Origin: Dyella terrae
GTDB taxonomy: Bacteria > Pseudomonadota > Gammaproteobacteria > Xanthomonadales > Rhodanobacteraceae
Assembly: GCF_022394535.1 (NCBI RefSeq)
Contig: NZ_CP089414.1
Span: 1,922,001-1,986,000, forward strand
DNA: 64,000 bases
Reading direction: 5' to 3'
Position numbers and translations under genes: made by a program. This document shows positions 54,085 to 62,592 of this stretch, one piece after another; within the stretch, counting starts at the first letter, position 1; each line of letters starts with the position of its first letter. The notes below the pieces were generated by a model. That model searched no databases and was not told where the DNA came from. It worked only from the letters and a program-made list of their open reading frames with translations.

Positions 54085-55467
54085 TCAGCGGCAGGCATCG
54101 ATCGCCTGAGAGAGCCGCTCCACCGCGACGATCTCCATCTCCCCCACCTTTGCCTTTTTCGGTGCATTCGCCTTGGGCACGATGGCTCTTTGGAACCCAT
54201 GGTGCGCCGCTTCTTTCAGGCGCTCCTCACCATTGGGGACCGGGCGAATTTCTCCAGACAAACCCACTTCACCGAAAGCGATGGTTTTCTCCGGCAACGG
54301 GCGATCACGCAGCGAGGAGAGCACGGCCAGCAGCACCGGAAGATCCGCGGCCGTTTCCTGCACGCGGATACCACCAACCACATTGACGAACACATCCTGG
54401 TCGTAGGCCGCCACACCACCATGCCGATGCAGCACGGCCAGCAGCATGGCGAGGCGATTCTGTTCAAGGCCGAGCGCAACACGACGCGGATTGCCCAACG
54501 AGGACTGATCCACCAGCGCCTGCACCTCGACCAGCAGCGGTCGCGTACCTTCGCGCGTCACCATCACCGCACTGCCGGGCGTCGGCCCACTGTGCGCGGA
54601 CAGGAAGATCGCCGACGGGTTGGGCACCTCGCGCAGCCCCTTCTCCGACATAGCGAACACGCCCAGCTCATTTACCGCACCGAAGCGATTCTTGAAGGCA
54701 CGCAGCACGCGGAAGCGGCTGCCTGATTCGCCTTCGAAGTACAGCACCGCGTCCACCATGTGCTCCAGTACGCGCGGACCGGCGATGCCGCCCTCCTTGG
54801 TCACGTGTCCCACGAGGAAAACGGACGTGCCGGTTTCCTTGGCGAAACGGGTTAGCTTGGCCGCGGACTCGCGCACCTGACTCACCGATCCCGGCGCGGC
54901 GGTCAGCAACTCGGTCCAGATGGTCTGGATGGAGTCGATCACCAAAACACGCGGACGATTACTCAGTGCCTGCTCGATGATGCGCTCGATGCAGGTTTCA
55001 GCCAGCGCGTGCAACGGCGCCAGTGGCAGATCCAGGCGCTGCGCGCGCGAGGCGACCTGCGCCAGCGACTCTTCGCCGGTCACATAGACGCTGGGCACCC
55101 GAGATCCCAGCGTGCCAAGCATCTGCAGCAGCAACGTCGATTTGCCAATGCCTGGGTCGCCACCGATCAGCACCACCGAGCCGTCGACGAGGCCGCCGCC
55201 CAGTACGCGGTCCAACTCGCCGATCCCGGTGAGCGTGCGTACTTCCGCATTGAGCGCCACCGCCGTCAGCGGGGTCACCTTGGGCGAGCCGGCGGCGGCA
55301 CCGGCATAGCCGGCGGTGCTGCGCGCCGCACCCGCCGATTTCACTGCCGGCTGCACCACAATCTCGCTCAGGGTGTTCCACACGCCGCAGTCCACGCACT
55401 GGCCCTGCCACTTGGAGTGCTCTGCTCCGCAATCGGTGCAGACATAGGCGGTCTTGGCTTTGGCCAT
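54085..55467 (-). CDS. radA: DNA repair protein RadA
   Basis: RadA (Sms), 460 residues, a RecA-like ATPase that drives branch migration of recombination intermediates. The N-terminal zinc finger is complete (YVCTDCGAEHSKWQGQCVDC, near residues 8-27). Walker A is GGDPGIGKSTLLLQ, the RadA-specific KNRFG lies in RAFKNRFGAVNELGVF, and a Lon-protease-like C-terminal domain follows (SLRDRPLPEKTIAFGEVGLSG at its core, cited in part as PLPEKTIAFGEVGLSGEI). The gene starts 119 nt downstream of alr on the same strand, the order seen in xanthomonads. Confidence 0.97.
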   Translation of the reverse strand: MAKAKTAYVCTDCGAEHSKWQGQCVDCGVWNTLSEIVVQPAVKSAGAARSTAGYAGAAAGSPKVTPLTAVALNAEVRTLTGIGELDRVLGGGLVDGSVVLIGGDPGIGKSTLLLQMLGTLGSRVPSVYVTGEESLAQVASRAQRLDLPLAPLHALAETCIERIIEQALSNRPRVLVIDSIQTIWTELLTAAPGSVSQVRESAAKLTRFAKETGTSVFLVGHVTKEGGIAGPRVLEHMVDAVLYFEGESGSRFRVLRAFKNRFGAVNELGVFAMSEKGLREVPNPSAIFLSAHSGPTPGSAVMVTREGTRPLLVEVQALVDQSSLGNPRRVALGLEQNRLAMLLAVLHRHGGVAAYDQDVFVNVVGGIRVQETAADLPVLLAVLSSLRDRPLPEKTIAFGEVGLSGEIRPVPNGEERLKEAAHHGFQRAIVPKANAPKKAKVGEMEIVAVERLSQAIDACR

Positions 55468-55586
55468 GCGTCATTTTCCTGGGTACATCGTGAAGACGTC
55501 CAAGCTTAACGGGGCGCCATCGCAATCGGCGAGACGCGGATAAAGTCGACCTCGGGAAAAACGCGGGACTGAACCTCCCGGCACGC

Positions 55587-56675
55587 TCAGCCTTCGTCTT
55601 CGACGAACAACACGCGTTTTGTCATGCCACACGTCAGGTCGTAGGAGATCGTGCCAGCCTGCGTCGCGATGATTTCGACAGGCAACTCCGGCCCCCACAA
55701 CGTCACGCGATCACCGACCTTGGCATCCGGAGCACCACGCAAGTCCAGCGTGATCAGATCCATCGACACGCGGCCGATCAACGGCACCTGTCGATCGCCC
55801 ACCAGCACAGGCGTACCGGCGACCGCGCTGCGTGGATAACCGTCGCCATAGCCCACGGCCGCCACACCCACCGCCATGTCTTCGGGGCAGGTCCAGGTGC
55901 CGTTGTAGCCAATGCGTTCGCCCTTGCCAATGCGGTTGATGGCGATCAGCCGCGTGCTCAACGTCATCGCCGGACGGAAGCCGAAATCGGCTCCGGTTTT
56001 GCCGTCAACCACCGACAAGCCATACAGCAAACCACCCGTGCGCACCCAATCGCCGCGCGCATCGGCCCAGCCCAACACCGCCGCGGAATTGGAGAGCGAG
56101 CGCGGCCCTTGCAAGCCACGTGTCGCCTCGGCGAAACGCGCGATCTGCGCGGGCGTCTCCGCGCCGTCGAACACTTCGGATTCAGCGAAATGCGTCAGCA
56201 GGCCGATCTCGGGATCGATGCCTGGCATCGATGCCAGCTGCGCATGGACAAAAGCCACGGCCTCGGGCGCGAAGCCCAGTCGATGCATACCGCTGTCCAC
56301 CTTCAACCACACACGCAAGGGACCGCGCGACGGCGAAGCTTCCTTCAGCCAGTGCAGTTGTTCTTCATGATGAATAGCAGCGTCCAGATTCAGTCGCTGC
56401 ATTTCAGCGATATCGCTCGCCTGATCAGGCCCCGACAACACGACGATCCGCTGGCGATGCCCCGCCGCACGCAACCGCAAGCCATCGCCCAGCGCCGCGA
56501 CAGCGAAGGCATCAGCAGCACCATCCAAGGCGCGCGCCACACGTTCAAGGCCATGCCCATAGGCGTCGGCCTTGACCACAGCCATGACTTTGGCTGGCGC
56601 CGCCATCTGCTTGATGCGCGCAAGATTGTGGCGCAAGGCGCCCAGGTGGATCGTGGCGACGGTAGTACGGCTCAT
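55587..56675 (-). CDS. alr: alanine racemase
   Basis: Alr, 362 residues, a PLP enzyme that makes D-alanine for peptidoglycan. The PLP Lys is in MAVVKADAYGHGLERVA (near residue 35), the catalytic Tyr in KGERIGYNGTWTCPEDM (near 255), and LKVDSGMHRLGF and LLTHFAESEVFDG are conserved. ATG 56675 is the family start; the frame continues upstream without similarity. The last residues (GMTKRVLFVEDEG) are slightly extended. A second racemase (dadX) is not in the window. Confidence 0.97.
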   Translation of the reverse strand: MSRTTVATIHLGALRHNLARIKQMAAPAKVMAVVKADAYGHGLERVARALDGAADAFAVAALGDGLRLRAAGHRQRIVVLSGPDQASDIAEMQRLNLDAAIHHEEQLHWLKEASPSRGPLRVWLKVDSGMHRLGFAPEAVAFVHAQLASMPGIDPEIGLLTHFAESEVFDGAETPAQIARFAEATRGLQGPRSLSNSAAVLGWADARGDWVRTGGLLYGLSVVDGKTGADFGFRPAMTLSTRLIAINRIGKGERIGYNGTWTCPEDMAVGVAAVGYGDGYPRSAVAGTPVLVGDRQVPLIGRVSMDLITLDLRGAPDAKVGDRVTLWGPELPVEIIATQAGTISYDLTCGMTKRVLFVEDEG

Positions 56676-56875
56676 GCGTGCCTGGCGCCCTTTGGACGCG
56701 ATGAAAATGGGCGGAAAAATAGGCCGGATAACCTCGGACAAGGCGGGAAGCTTACCAGCCTTGTCCGGGACGACCCGGCCCGACGCGCCCAACCTAACGT
56801 TCCGGTCCGGCACTCACGGGGCGCCACCGTGGCATTCCCCGGGCAACGGCTACCCTCACCGGTAGCCGCACCCAC

Positions 56876-57091
56876 TCAACGGTTGTCGTGGGAATCGCAG
56901 CGCTCAATCGCGACCCGGCGCGCCTTGTCGTATTCGTGCTGGGTCATGGCACCGGACGCCAGCGCGTTCTGCAGGTCCGTCATCTGCTTGCCACAGGTGT
57001 CATTGTTCTGCACGACGCGGGTACTGCTGCCGCAGCCGGCCAGCGCCAGGCAAACGGCAATCAGCGATGTAGAAATGATGGTTCGGCTCAT
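56876..57091 (-). CDS. small SHOCT-domain lipoprotein
   Basis: A 71-residue predicted lipoprotein. The signal part IISTSLIAVCLALAGC gives a lipobox LAGC near residue 18, and the mature part has two Cys residues. DLQNALASGAMTQHEYDKAR resembles the short SHOCT helix-turn-helix, an interaction motif. The gene lies 11 nt after a DUF3309 gene on the same strand and 200 nt upstream of alr. Function unknown. Confidence 0.7.
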   Translation of the reverse strand: MSRTIISTSLIAVCLALAGCGSSTRVVQNNDTCGKQMTDLQNALASGAMTQHEYDKARRVAIERCDSHDNR

Positions 57092-57102
57092 GGCGGCACC
57101 TC

Positions 57103-57255
57103 TCAGATGACACGCAGCACCAACAACACGATCAGGATGATCACAATCAAGCCCAGGCCACTGCTCGGGCCATAGCCCCATGCACGGCTGTATGGCCATG
57201 TGGGCAGTACGCCGAGCAAGAGCAACACGATGATGAGCAGAAGAATCAGCGACAT
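57103..57255 (-). CDS. DUF3309-like small membrane protein
   Basis: A 50-residue protein: an N-terminal hydrophobic segment MSLILLLIIVLLLLGVLPTW, PYSRAWGYGPSSGLGLI, then a second hydrophobic segment IVIILIVLLVLRVI. This is the DUF3309 pattern of tiny membrane proteins with a WPYSxxWGYGPSG core. ATG 57255 is preceded by an A+G-rich stretch. It is probably co-transcribed with the SHOCT lipoprotein gene that follows. Role unknown; relatives are often stress-induced. Confidence 0.75.
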   Translation of the reverse strand: MSLILLLIIVLLLLGVLPTWPYSRAWGYGPSSGLGLIVIILIVLLVLRVI

Positions 57256-57405
57256 GTGTCGTGCCTCGTGTGGGGAACCAGCTACGAGGCTGCGCCGCGA
57301 CATGTGAATGCCGCACGGGATTCATGTGTAGAGCATGCATAGACGCAATGCAGTACAGGCGCCGTTCCTATAACGGAACGGCGCCTGTACATAATTCATC
57401 GTCGT

Positions 57406-58833
57406 TTATTCGAAGGCGCCGACAAACGAGTCGGGCGCGTAGTTCTCGAACTTGGTGTAGTGGCCAAGGAAGGTCAACTTCACCGTGTCAGTCGGACCGT
57501 TACGCTGCTTGCCGATAATGATTTCCGCGAGGCCCTTATCGGGCGATTCCTTGTTGTAGTACTCGTCGCGGTAGATGAACATGATCACGTCCGCGTCCTG
57601 CTCGATAGCGCCGGATTCGCGCAGGTCGGACATCATGGGGCGCTTATCGGCACGCTGCTCCAGCGAGCGGTTCAACTGCGACAGCGCAATCACCGGGCAG
57701 TTGAGCTCCTTGGCGAGACCCTTCAACGAGCGCGAGATTTCCGAGATTTCAGTCGCGCGATTTTCATTCATGCCCGGCACCTGCATTAGCTGCAGGTAGT
57801 CGATGACGATAAGCCCGAGGCCACCGTGTTCGCGATGCAGTCGGCGCGAACGCGAACGCAATTCCACCGGCGACAAGCTCGGCGTGTCATCGATGAAGAT
57901 CTTGGCTTCGGACAACAGCGCGATGGCGTTAGTGACACGCGGCCAGTCTTCCTCGGCGAGGTCGCCATTGCGCAGATGCTGCGCATGGATGCGGCCCACC
58001 GAAGAAATCATTCGGAACGCCAACTGCGAAGCCGACATTTCCATCGAGAAAATCGCCACGGCCTTCTTGCCACGCATTGCCACGGCTTCGGCCATATTCA
58101 CCGAGAACGCGGTCTTACCCATGGAGGGTCGCGCCGCGACGATGATCAGATCGGAGGGCTGCAGGCCTGAGGTGAGCTCGTCCAGATCAGAAAAGCCCGT
58201 AGAAACACCGGTGAGCTGCCCTTTGTTCTCGAAGCGCTCAGAGAGGATGCGAAAGGCGTCCTTCACCGCCTCACGCATGGACACGGTGTCTTTCTTGCCG
58301 CGCGCACCCGACTCGGCGATCTTGAACACCGCCTGCTCTGCGCGCTCAAGCACTTCCTGCACGCTCTTGCCTTCGGGCTGGTAACCGTCCTCGGTGATGC
58401 CGACGCCCGCATCGATCAGCTGACGCAGCACGGATTTTTCGCGAACGATTTCAGCGTAGGCGGCAATGTTCGCCGCGCTCGGAGTGGTGTTGGCCAGCTC
58501 GATCAGATACGACGCACCGCCCACCATCTCGGCCAGGCCGTTGGCCTCGAACCAGTCGCCGAGCGTCACCGCATCACACGGCATGCCCTTGGCGGCCAAC
58601 TCGGTGATGGCGCGCCAGATCAGGCGATGATCCTTGCGGTAGAAGTCCTGCTCGCTCAGGCGGTCGGCCACCTTGTCCATCGAATCCGGGGACAGCATGA
58701 GGCCACCCAGCACAGCCTGTTCCGCGTCGATCGAGTTGGGTGGTACACGCAGGGCATCGATGCTGGACGGAGGTTTGCGCTCAGAACGACCGCGGCGCTC
58801 AGGGCGATCGGAACGATCGGAAACGAAGGACAT
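57406..58833 (-). CDS. dnaB: replicative DNA helicase DnaB
   Basis: DnaB, 475 residues, the hexameric helicase that drives the replication fork. The N-terminal domain (about residues 30-135) has PPNSIDAEQAVLGGLML and DFYRKDHRLIWRAI. The RecA-like C-terminal domain has Walker A ARPSMGKTAFSVNMA (near residue 240), VAIFSMEMSASQLAFRM and Walker B LIVIDYLQLMQVPG. A charged Arg/Glu-rich stretch of about 25 residues precedes the N-domain. The gene follows the rpsF-rpsR-rplI operon on the same strand and has two DnaA boxes in its upstream region. Confidence 0.98.
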   Translation of the reverse strand: MSFVSDRSDRPERRGRSERKPPSSIDALRVPPNSIDAEQAVLGGLMLSPDSMDKVADRLSEQDFYRKDHRLIWRAITELAAKGMPCDAVTLGDWFEANGLAEMVGGASYLIELANTTPSAANIAAYAEIVREKSVLRQLIDAGVGITEDGYQPEGKSVQEVLERAEQAVFKIAESGARGKKDTVSMREAVKDAFRILSERFENKGQLTGVSTGFSDLDELTSGLQPSDLIIVAARPSMGKTAFSVNMAEAVAMRGKKAVAIFSMEMSASQLAFRMISSVGRIHAQHLRNGDLAEEDWPRVTNAIALLSEAKIFIDDTPSLSPVELRSRSRRLHREHGGLGLIVIDYLQLMQVPGMNENRATEISEISRSLKGLAKELNCPVIALSQLNRSLEQRADKRPMMSDLRESGAIEQDADVIMFIYRDEYYNKESPDKGLAEIIIGKQRNGPTDTVKLTFLGHYTKFENYAPDSFVGAFE

Positions 58834-58926
58834 CGCGATTCCTCGCAGCGGAGCGCTGCATTGCCGGCGGCGTTACGTGAGCACAGAGCATACGCGGCAC
58901 CCTCTCAGGCGACGAGACAATAACTC

Positions 58927-58956
58927 TGTGGATAACCTGTGGTTCGTTGTGGATAA
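58927..58956. promoter_or_regulatory. pair of consensus DnaA boxes upstream of dnaB
   Basis: TGTGGATAA, the exact complement of the consensus DnaA box TTATCCACA, occurs at 58927-58935 and again at 58948-58956. They are in the same orientation and 21 bp apart, two helical turns. They lie 94 and 115 nt upstream of the dnaB start codon. Confidence 0.7.
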
Positions 58957-58973
58957 CCTGGGACGAACGACGG

Positions 58974-59006
58974 AAAAGCAGACGGGCGCCCGGAGGCGCC
59001 CGTCTG
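58974..59006 (-). terminator. intrinsic terminator after rplI
   Basis: A perfect 12-bp stem (58979-58990 with 58995-59006) and a 4-nt loop are followed on the minus strand by CTTTTCC, about 24 nt after the rplI stop codon. It ends the rpsF-rpsR-rplI operon. Confidence 0.88.
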
Positions 59007-59029
59007 GGTATTGCGAGCGATGGATCGGC

Positions 59030-59479
59030 TTACTTTTCGCCGACCACGATCACCTTGATCTGGGTCTGCACGTCAGCGTGCAGCGCGACCACGGCGTCAA
59101 ACTCGCCGGTGTGGCGGATCGGGCCTTCGCCCTGGATCACTTCACCCTTGTTCACGTCGTGACCGGCAGCCTGCAGGGCTTCCGAGATCTCGCGCGGGCC
59201 AACCGAGCCGTACAGCTTGCCTTCCGGGCTGGCATTCGCGGCGATGGTCACCGTGACGCCTTCCAGCTTGGCCTTGCGGCCTTCGGCACCGGACAGCTGC
59301 GAGGCAGCCTTGGCTTCGTACTCGGCGCGGCGCTTCTCGAAAGCTTCGAGGTTGGCGGCGTTGACCGGCACGGCCTTGCCCTGCGGCAAGAGGTAGTTAC
59401 GACCGTAACCCGGCTTGACCTTGACCTTGTCGCCCAGGTTGCCGAGGTTGCGGACTTTTTCTAGAAGAATCAGTTCCAT
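59030..59479 (-). CDS. rplI: 50S ribosomal protein L9
   Basis: L9, 149 residues, a two-domain protein at the base of the L1 stalk. The N domain begins [19 protein letters not shown] and [15 protein letters not shown]; a connecting helix (about 45-75) leads to the C domain with [14 protein letters not shown]. It is third in the rpsF-rpsR-rplI operon, 109 nt after rpsR, and is followed by a strong terminator. Confidence 0.98.
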   Translation of the reverse strand: MELILLEKVRNLGNLGDKVKVKPGYGRNYLLPQGKAVPVNAANLEAFEKRRAEYEAKAASQLSGAEGRKAKLEGVTVTIAANASPEGKLYGSVGPREISEALQAAGHDVNKGEVIQGEGPIRHTGEFDAVVALHADVQTQIKVIVVGEK

Positions 59480-59588
59480 GGTGGTTCCTTTTCGTTAGCA
59501 CCGGATGGGCCCGGCGCAGCCGTGGACGGTTGTCCGAAGAGTTGGACGATGCGCCGGATGTCACCACCCGGCGCATGCCACGACTTAA

Positions 59589-59819
59589 TTAGACGTCGTG
59601 GTTGTCGGTGTACGGCAGCAGAGCCAGGAAGCGGGCGCGCTTGATAGCGGTCGCCAGCTGACGCTGGTAGCGAGCCTTGGTGCCGGTGATGCGCGACGGA
59701 ACGATCTTGCCGTTCTCGGTCACGTACTGGCGAAGGGTGTTGAGATCCTTGTAATCGATCTCTTTGACTTTTTCGGCCGTGAAGCGGCAGAACTTGCGGC
59801 GGCGGAAGAACTTGGACAT
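59589..59819 (-). CDS. rpsR: 30S ribosomal protein S18
   Basis: S18, 76 residues, which forms a heterodimer with S6 on the 30S platform. [40 protein letters not shown] and [20 protein letters not shown] are diagnostic. The gene is 14 nt downstream of rpsF. The ATG at 59819 has GGAG about 8 nt upstream. Confidence 0.98.
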   Translation of the reverse strand: MSKFFRRRKFCRFTAEKVKEIDYKDLNTLRQYVTENGKIVPSRITGTKARYQRQLATAIKRARFLALLPYTDNHDV

Positions 59820-59833
59820 GTCTGTGCTCCTGA

Positions 59834-60271
59834 TCAGTCGTCGCTGTCGCGATCGTTGTCGCGCTCTTCGCGGTCACGACGAGCCGGACGCTCGTCACCA
59901 TCGCTGTCGTCATCGCGGCGACGCGAGGACTTGGCGTCATCCTTTTCCTTGGACTTCAGGATGAAGGACTGCTCGGTATCAGCTTCGTCACGGCGAACCA
60001 CGAGGTGGCGCAGCACGGCGTCGTTGAAGCGGAAGCCCGACTCGAGCTCGTTCAGCGCGTTCTGGCTCACTTCAATGTTGAGCATGACGTAGTGAGCCTT
60101 GGCCAGGTTCACGATGGGATACGCCAGCTGGCGGCGGCCCCAGTCTTCCAAGCGGTGGATCTTGCCGCCATCGGTCTCGATCAGCGCCTTGTAGCGCTCG
60201 ATCATCGCCGGGACCTGCTCGCTCTGGTCAGGGTGGACCAGAAACACGACTTCGTAATGTCGCAGGGACAT
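59834..60271 (-). CDS. rpsF: 30S ribosomal protein S6
   Basis: S6, 145 residues, part of the 30S platform. [20 protein letters not shown] at the start and [19 protein letters not shown] and [20 protein letters not shown] in the core are diagnostic. The last 30 residues are a mixed-charge tail of Arg, Asp and Glu ([15 protein letters not shown] and [13 protein letters not shown]), longer and differently charged than the Glu tail of E. coli S6. ATG 60271 has GGAG 9 nt upstream and is the family start. A candidate S6:S18-binding hairpin lies in its leader. Confidence 0.97.
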   Translation of the reverse strand: MSLRHYEVVFLVHPDQSEQVPAMIERYKALIETDGGKIHRLEDWGRRQLAYPIVNLAKAHYVMLNIEVSQNALNELESGFRFNDAVLRHLVVRRDEADTEQSFILKSKEKDDAKSSRRRDDDSDGDERPARRDREERDNDRDSDD

Positions 60272-60314
60272 CGTGTGGTAACTCCTTGTGGATGCGGCCT
60301 TTTCGGGCCTGGCA

Positions 60315-60338
60315 GCCTCCCGCCCTATGCGGTGAGGC
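60315..60338 (-). promoter_or_regulatory. candidate S6:S18 ribosomal leader hairpin
   Basis: On the minus strand GCCTCACCGCATAGGGCGGG and the following AGGC fold into a hairpin: GCCTC with GAGGC, then CCGC with GCGG around ATAGG. It presents the CACCG element that S6:S18 recognises in known rpsF leaders. It lies 44 nt before the rpsF start, and a second hairpin (about 60294-60308) separates it from the ribosome binding site. The motif match is by eye. Confidence 0.45.
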
Positions 60339-60443
60339 AAGGTTCCATCCGCGCCTTTGAGGCATGGACAGAAGCGGAAGTGTAAGGGAATTCAGCCGTT
60401 TGGGGCAAGTCGATGACAGCCTCGGCCGCGTTCGCGCCAAATC

Positions 60444-60770
60444 TCAGCCGACGGTGAAACTCTCACCGCAACCACACTCGCCCGTGGCGTTGGGGTTGTG
60501 GAAGACAAAGGCGGCGTTCAGGCCCTGGCGCTGGAAATCGATCACCGTGCCATCGATCAGGGGCAGGCTTTTGCCCTCGACGATCAGCGGCACGCCGTCC
60601 ACGTTCATGATCTCGTCGCCCTCGCCCAGATCCTGAGCCAGGTCGACCACGTAACCAAAACCTGAGCAGCCGGTCTTCTTCACGCCAAAGCGCACACCTG
60701 CGGCACCGGGGGTACCGGCAAGGAAGGAACGCATGCGTTCGCTGGCGGCGGGAGTAATGGTGATGGTCAT
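60444..60770 (-). CDS. IscA/ErpA-type iron-sulfur cluster carrier
   Basis: A-type Fe-S carrier of 108 residues. The three cluster-binding Cys residues are Cys35 in KKTGCSGFGYV and Cys99 and Cys101 in TGECGCGESF. The sequence is of the IscA/SufA/ErpA family and cannot be assigned to one of them from the residues alone. No isc or suf gene is next to it; rpsF lies downstream on the same strand (172 nt) and a structured repeat element upstream. Confidence 0.9.
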   Translation of the reverse strand: MTITITPAASERMRSFLAGTPGAAGVRFGVKKTGCSGFGYVVDLAQDLGEGDEIMNVDGVPLIVEGKSLPLIDGTVIDFQRQGLNAAFVFHNPNATGECGCGESFTVG

Positions 60771-60856
60771 GGGCGATGCAACTACTGAGGCCTTTCGGCG
60801 GTCGGAAAACGGACGCTAGGTGTCGCTAGCTGAACGGAACCTACATTATCATGCAC

Positions 60857-61125
60857 GGGCTGCCCGAACGGATTTCGCAAGGGTGTCACCGTTTCTATTT
60901 GCCCGCAGATGCGTGCTGCGCCAGAGAAGGCAGGCTGGTTGCCTGTCGAACTGGTGCAGCGCGGAGCTGGGGGCGAATAGAAACGGCCCGAAGGGTGACT
61001 TCCAGAAAGCGCCCAGGCTGTGGGGCGCGACTTGTGCAGGCAGCCAGCCTGAACGGCGCCGCGCCCCACAGCCTGGGCACTTTCTGGAAGTCATGCCACC
61101 CTTGCGAAATCCATTCGGTCAGCCC
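60857..61125. repeat. 269-bp element of nested inverted repeats before asnS
   Basis: Three pairs of complementary arms lie inside 60771-61174, where there is no gene. The outer arms 60857-60886 and 61096-61125 match at 27 of 30 positions. Inside are two separate hairpins: 60889-60904 with 60971-60986 (15 of 16, the odd one a G-U pair in one strand) and 60996-61029 with 61060-61093 (33 of 34). The two hairpin loops also share complementary CAGGCTGG-type segments. The whole looks like two inverted copies of a unit with a conserved head and a variable hairpin. Confidence 0.8.
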
Positions 61126-61174
61126 TATTCGACTTACGCGTCCGATATGCGGCGCCCAGCAGGAGTTTCAATCC

Positions 61175-62575
61175 ATGGCGGTGGTTAGCGTCAAGCAGGC
61201 TCTTTCCGGTTCGATCGAAGCCGGCAGTGTCGTCACGGTGCGCGGTTGGGTGCGCACGATCCGCGATTCGAAGGGCGGCCTGTCCTTCGTGAATGTGACC
61301 GATGGCTCCTGCTTCGATCCGATCCAGGCGGTCGTCACCGACAAAGTGTCGAATTACGAGAACGAGGTGAAGCACCTGACCACCGGTGCCGGCCTGATCG
61401 TGACGGGCACGCTGGTGCCGTCACAGGGCAAGGGACAGCGCTTCGAGATCCAGGCCGATACGGTCGAAGTCACCGGCTTCGTGGACGACCCGCTGACCTA
61501 CCCGATTCAGCCCAAGCCGCACACCATGGAGTTCCTGCGCGAAGTGGCGCACCTGCGTCCGCGCACCAACCTGTTCGGCGCAGTGACCCGTGTGCGCCAC
61601 ACCATGATGACGGCGATCCACCGCTGGCTTACTGAGCAGGGCTTCTTCTGGATCAACACGCCGATCATCACCACGTCCGATGCCGAAGGCGCGGGCGACA
61701 TGTTCCGCCTGTCCACGCTGGACTTGGCCAACCTGCCCCGCATGCCGGACGGCAAGATCGATTTCCGCAAGGATTTCTTCGGCCGCGAAGCCTTCCTCAC
61801 CGTGTCCGGTCAGCTCAACCTCGAGGCGTACTGCCTGGCGATGAGCAAGGTGTACACCTTTGGCCCGACCTTCCGCGCGGAGAACTCCAACACCGCCCGC
61901 CATCTCGCCGAGTTCTGGATGGTGGAGCCTGAGATCGCCTTCGCCAACCTCAACGACAACGCTGACTGCGCCGAAGGCTTCCTGAAGGCTATCTTCAAGG
62001 CCGTACTGGAAGAGCGCGCGGATGACATGGCGTTCTTCGCTGAGCGCGTGTTGCCGGACGCGATCAGCCGTCTGGAAGCTTTTGTCTCCAAACCGTTCGA
62101 ACGCATCGACTACACCGACGCCATCGAGATCCTCAAGAACTCGGGCCAGAAATTCGAGTTCCCGGTGGCCTGGGGCATCGATCTGCAAACCGAGCACGAG
62201 CGCTATCTCGCCGAAAAGCACATCGGCCGCCCGGTGGTAGTGATGAACTATCCCGAGCAGATCAAAGCCTTCTACATGCGCCTGAACGATGACGGCAAAA
62301 CCGTCGCCGCGATGGACGTGCTGGCGCCGGGCATTGGCGAGATCATCGGCGGCGCGCAGCGCGAAGAGCGCCTCGACTACCTCGACCGCCGCATGACCCA
62401 GTTTGGACTCGATCCCGCCACTTATGGCTGGTACCGTGACCTGCGCCGTTACGGCACCGTGCCGCACGCCGGCTTTGGCCTCGGTTTCGAGCGCCTGCTG
62501 GTCTACGTGTGTGGCCTGTCCAACATCCGCGATGCCATCCCCTATCCCCGTGCGGCCGGGACGGCTGAATTCTGA
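61175..62575 (+). CDS. asnS: asparaginyl-tRNA synthetase
   Basis: AsnRS, 466 residues, a class II synthetase that charges tRNA-Asn directly. The OB-fold anticodon domain (about 1-105) has [19 protein letters not shown] and [12 protein letters not shown]. Class II motif 2 is [20 protein letters not shown] (near residue 225) and motif 3 [16 protein letters not shown] near the C-terminus. ATG 61175 lies 9 nt after AGGAG. The frame is open for over 100 codons upstream, through the structured repeat element, but these codons are not similar to AsnRS. Confidence 0.98.
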   Translation: MAVVSVKQALSGSIEAGSVVTVRGWVRTIRDSKGGLSFVNVTDGSCFDPIQAVVTDKVSNYENEVKHLTTGAGLIVTGTLVPSQGKGQRFEIQADTVEVTGFVDDPLTYPIQPKPHTMEFLREVAHLRPRTNLFGAVTRVRHTMMTAIHRWLTEQGFFWINTPIITTSDAEGAGDMFRLSTLDLANLPRMPDGKIDFRKDFFGREAFLTVSGQLNLEAYCLAMSKVYTFGPTFRAENSNTARHLAEFWMVEPEIAFANLNDNADCAEGFLKAIFKAVLEERADDMAFFAERVLPDAISRLEAFVSKPFERIDYTDAIEILKNSGQKFEFPVAWGIDLQTEHERYLAEKHIGRPVVVMNYPEQIKAFYMRLNDDGKTVAAMDVLAPGIGEIIGGAQREERLDYLDRRMTQFGLDPATYGWYRDLRRYGTVPHAGFGLGFERLLVYVCGLSNIRDAIPYPRAAGTAEF

Positions 62576-62592
62576 TCTTCCACGGTTGAGTT

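Noticed and set aside
58927..58956. Chromosomal origin of replication
   Set aside because: Only two DnaA boxes, no A+T-rich unwinding region and no dnaA, dnaN or gidA nearby; a dnaB promoter element is a better reading.
59470..59940. 156-codon frame overlapping rpsR and rpsF on the same strand
   Set aside because: It is out of frame with both ribosomal genes, which are certain, and has no similarity.
60851..61174. N-terminal extension of asnS through the repeat element
   Set aside because: AsnRS proteins begin at the ATG at 61175, which has a good Shine-Dalgarno sequence. The extension is translated repeat sequence.
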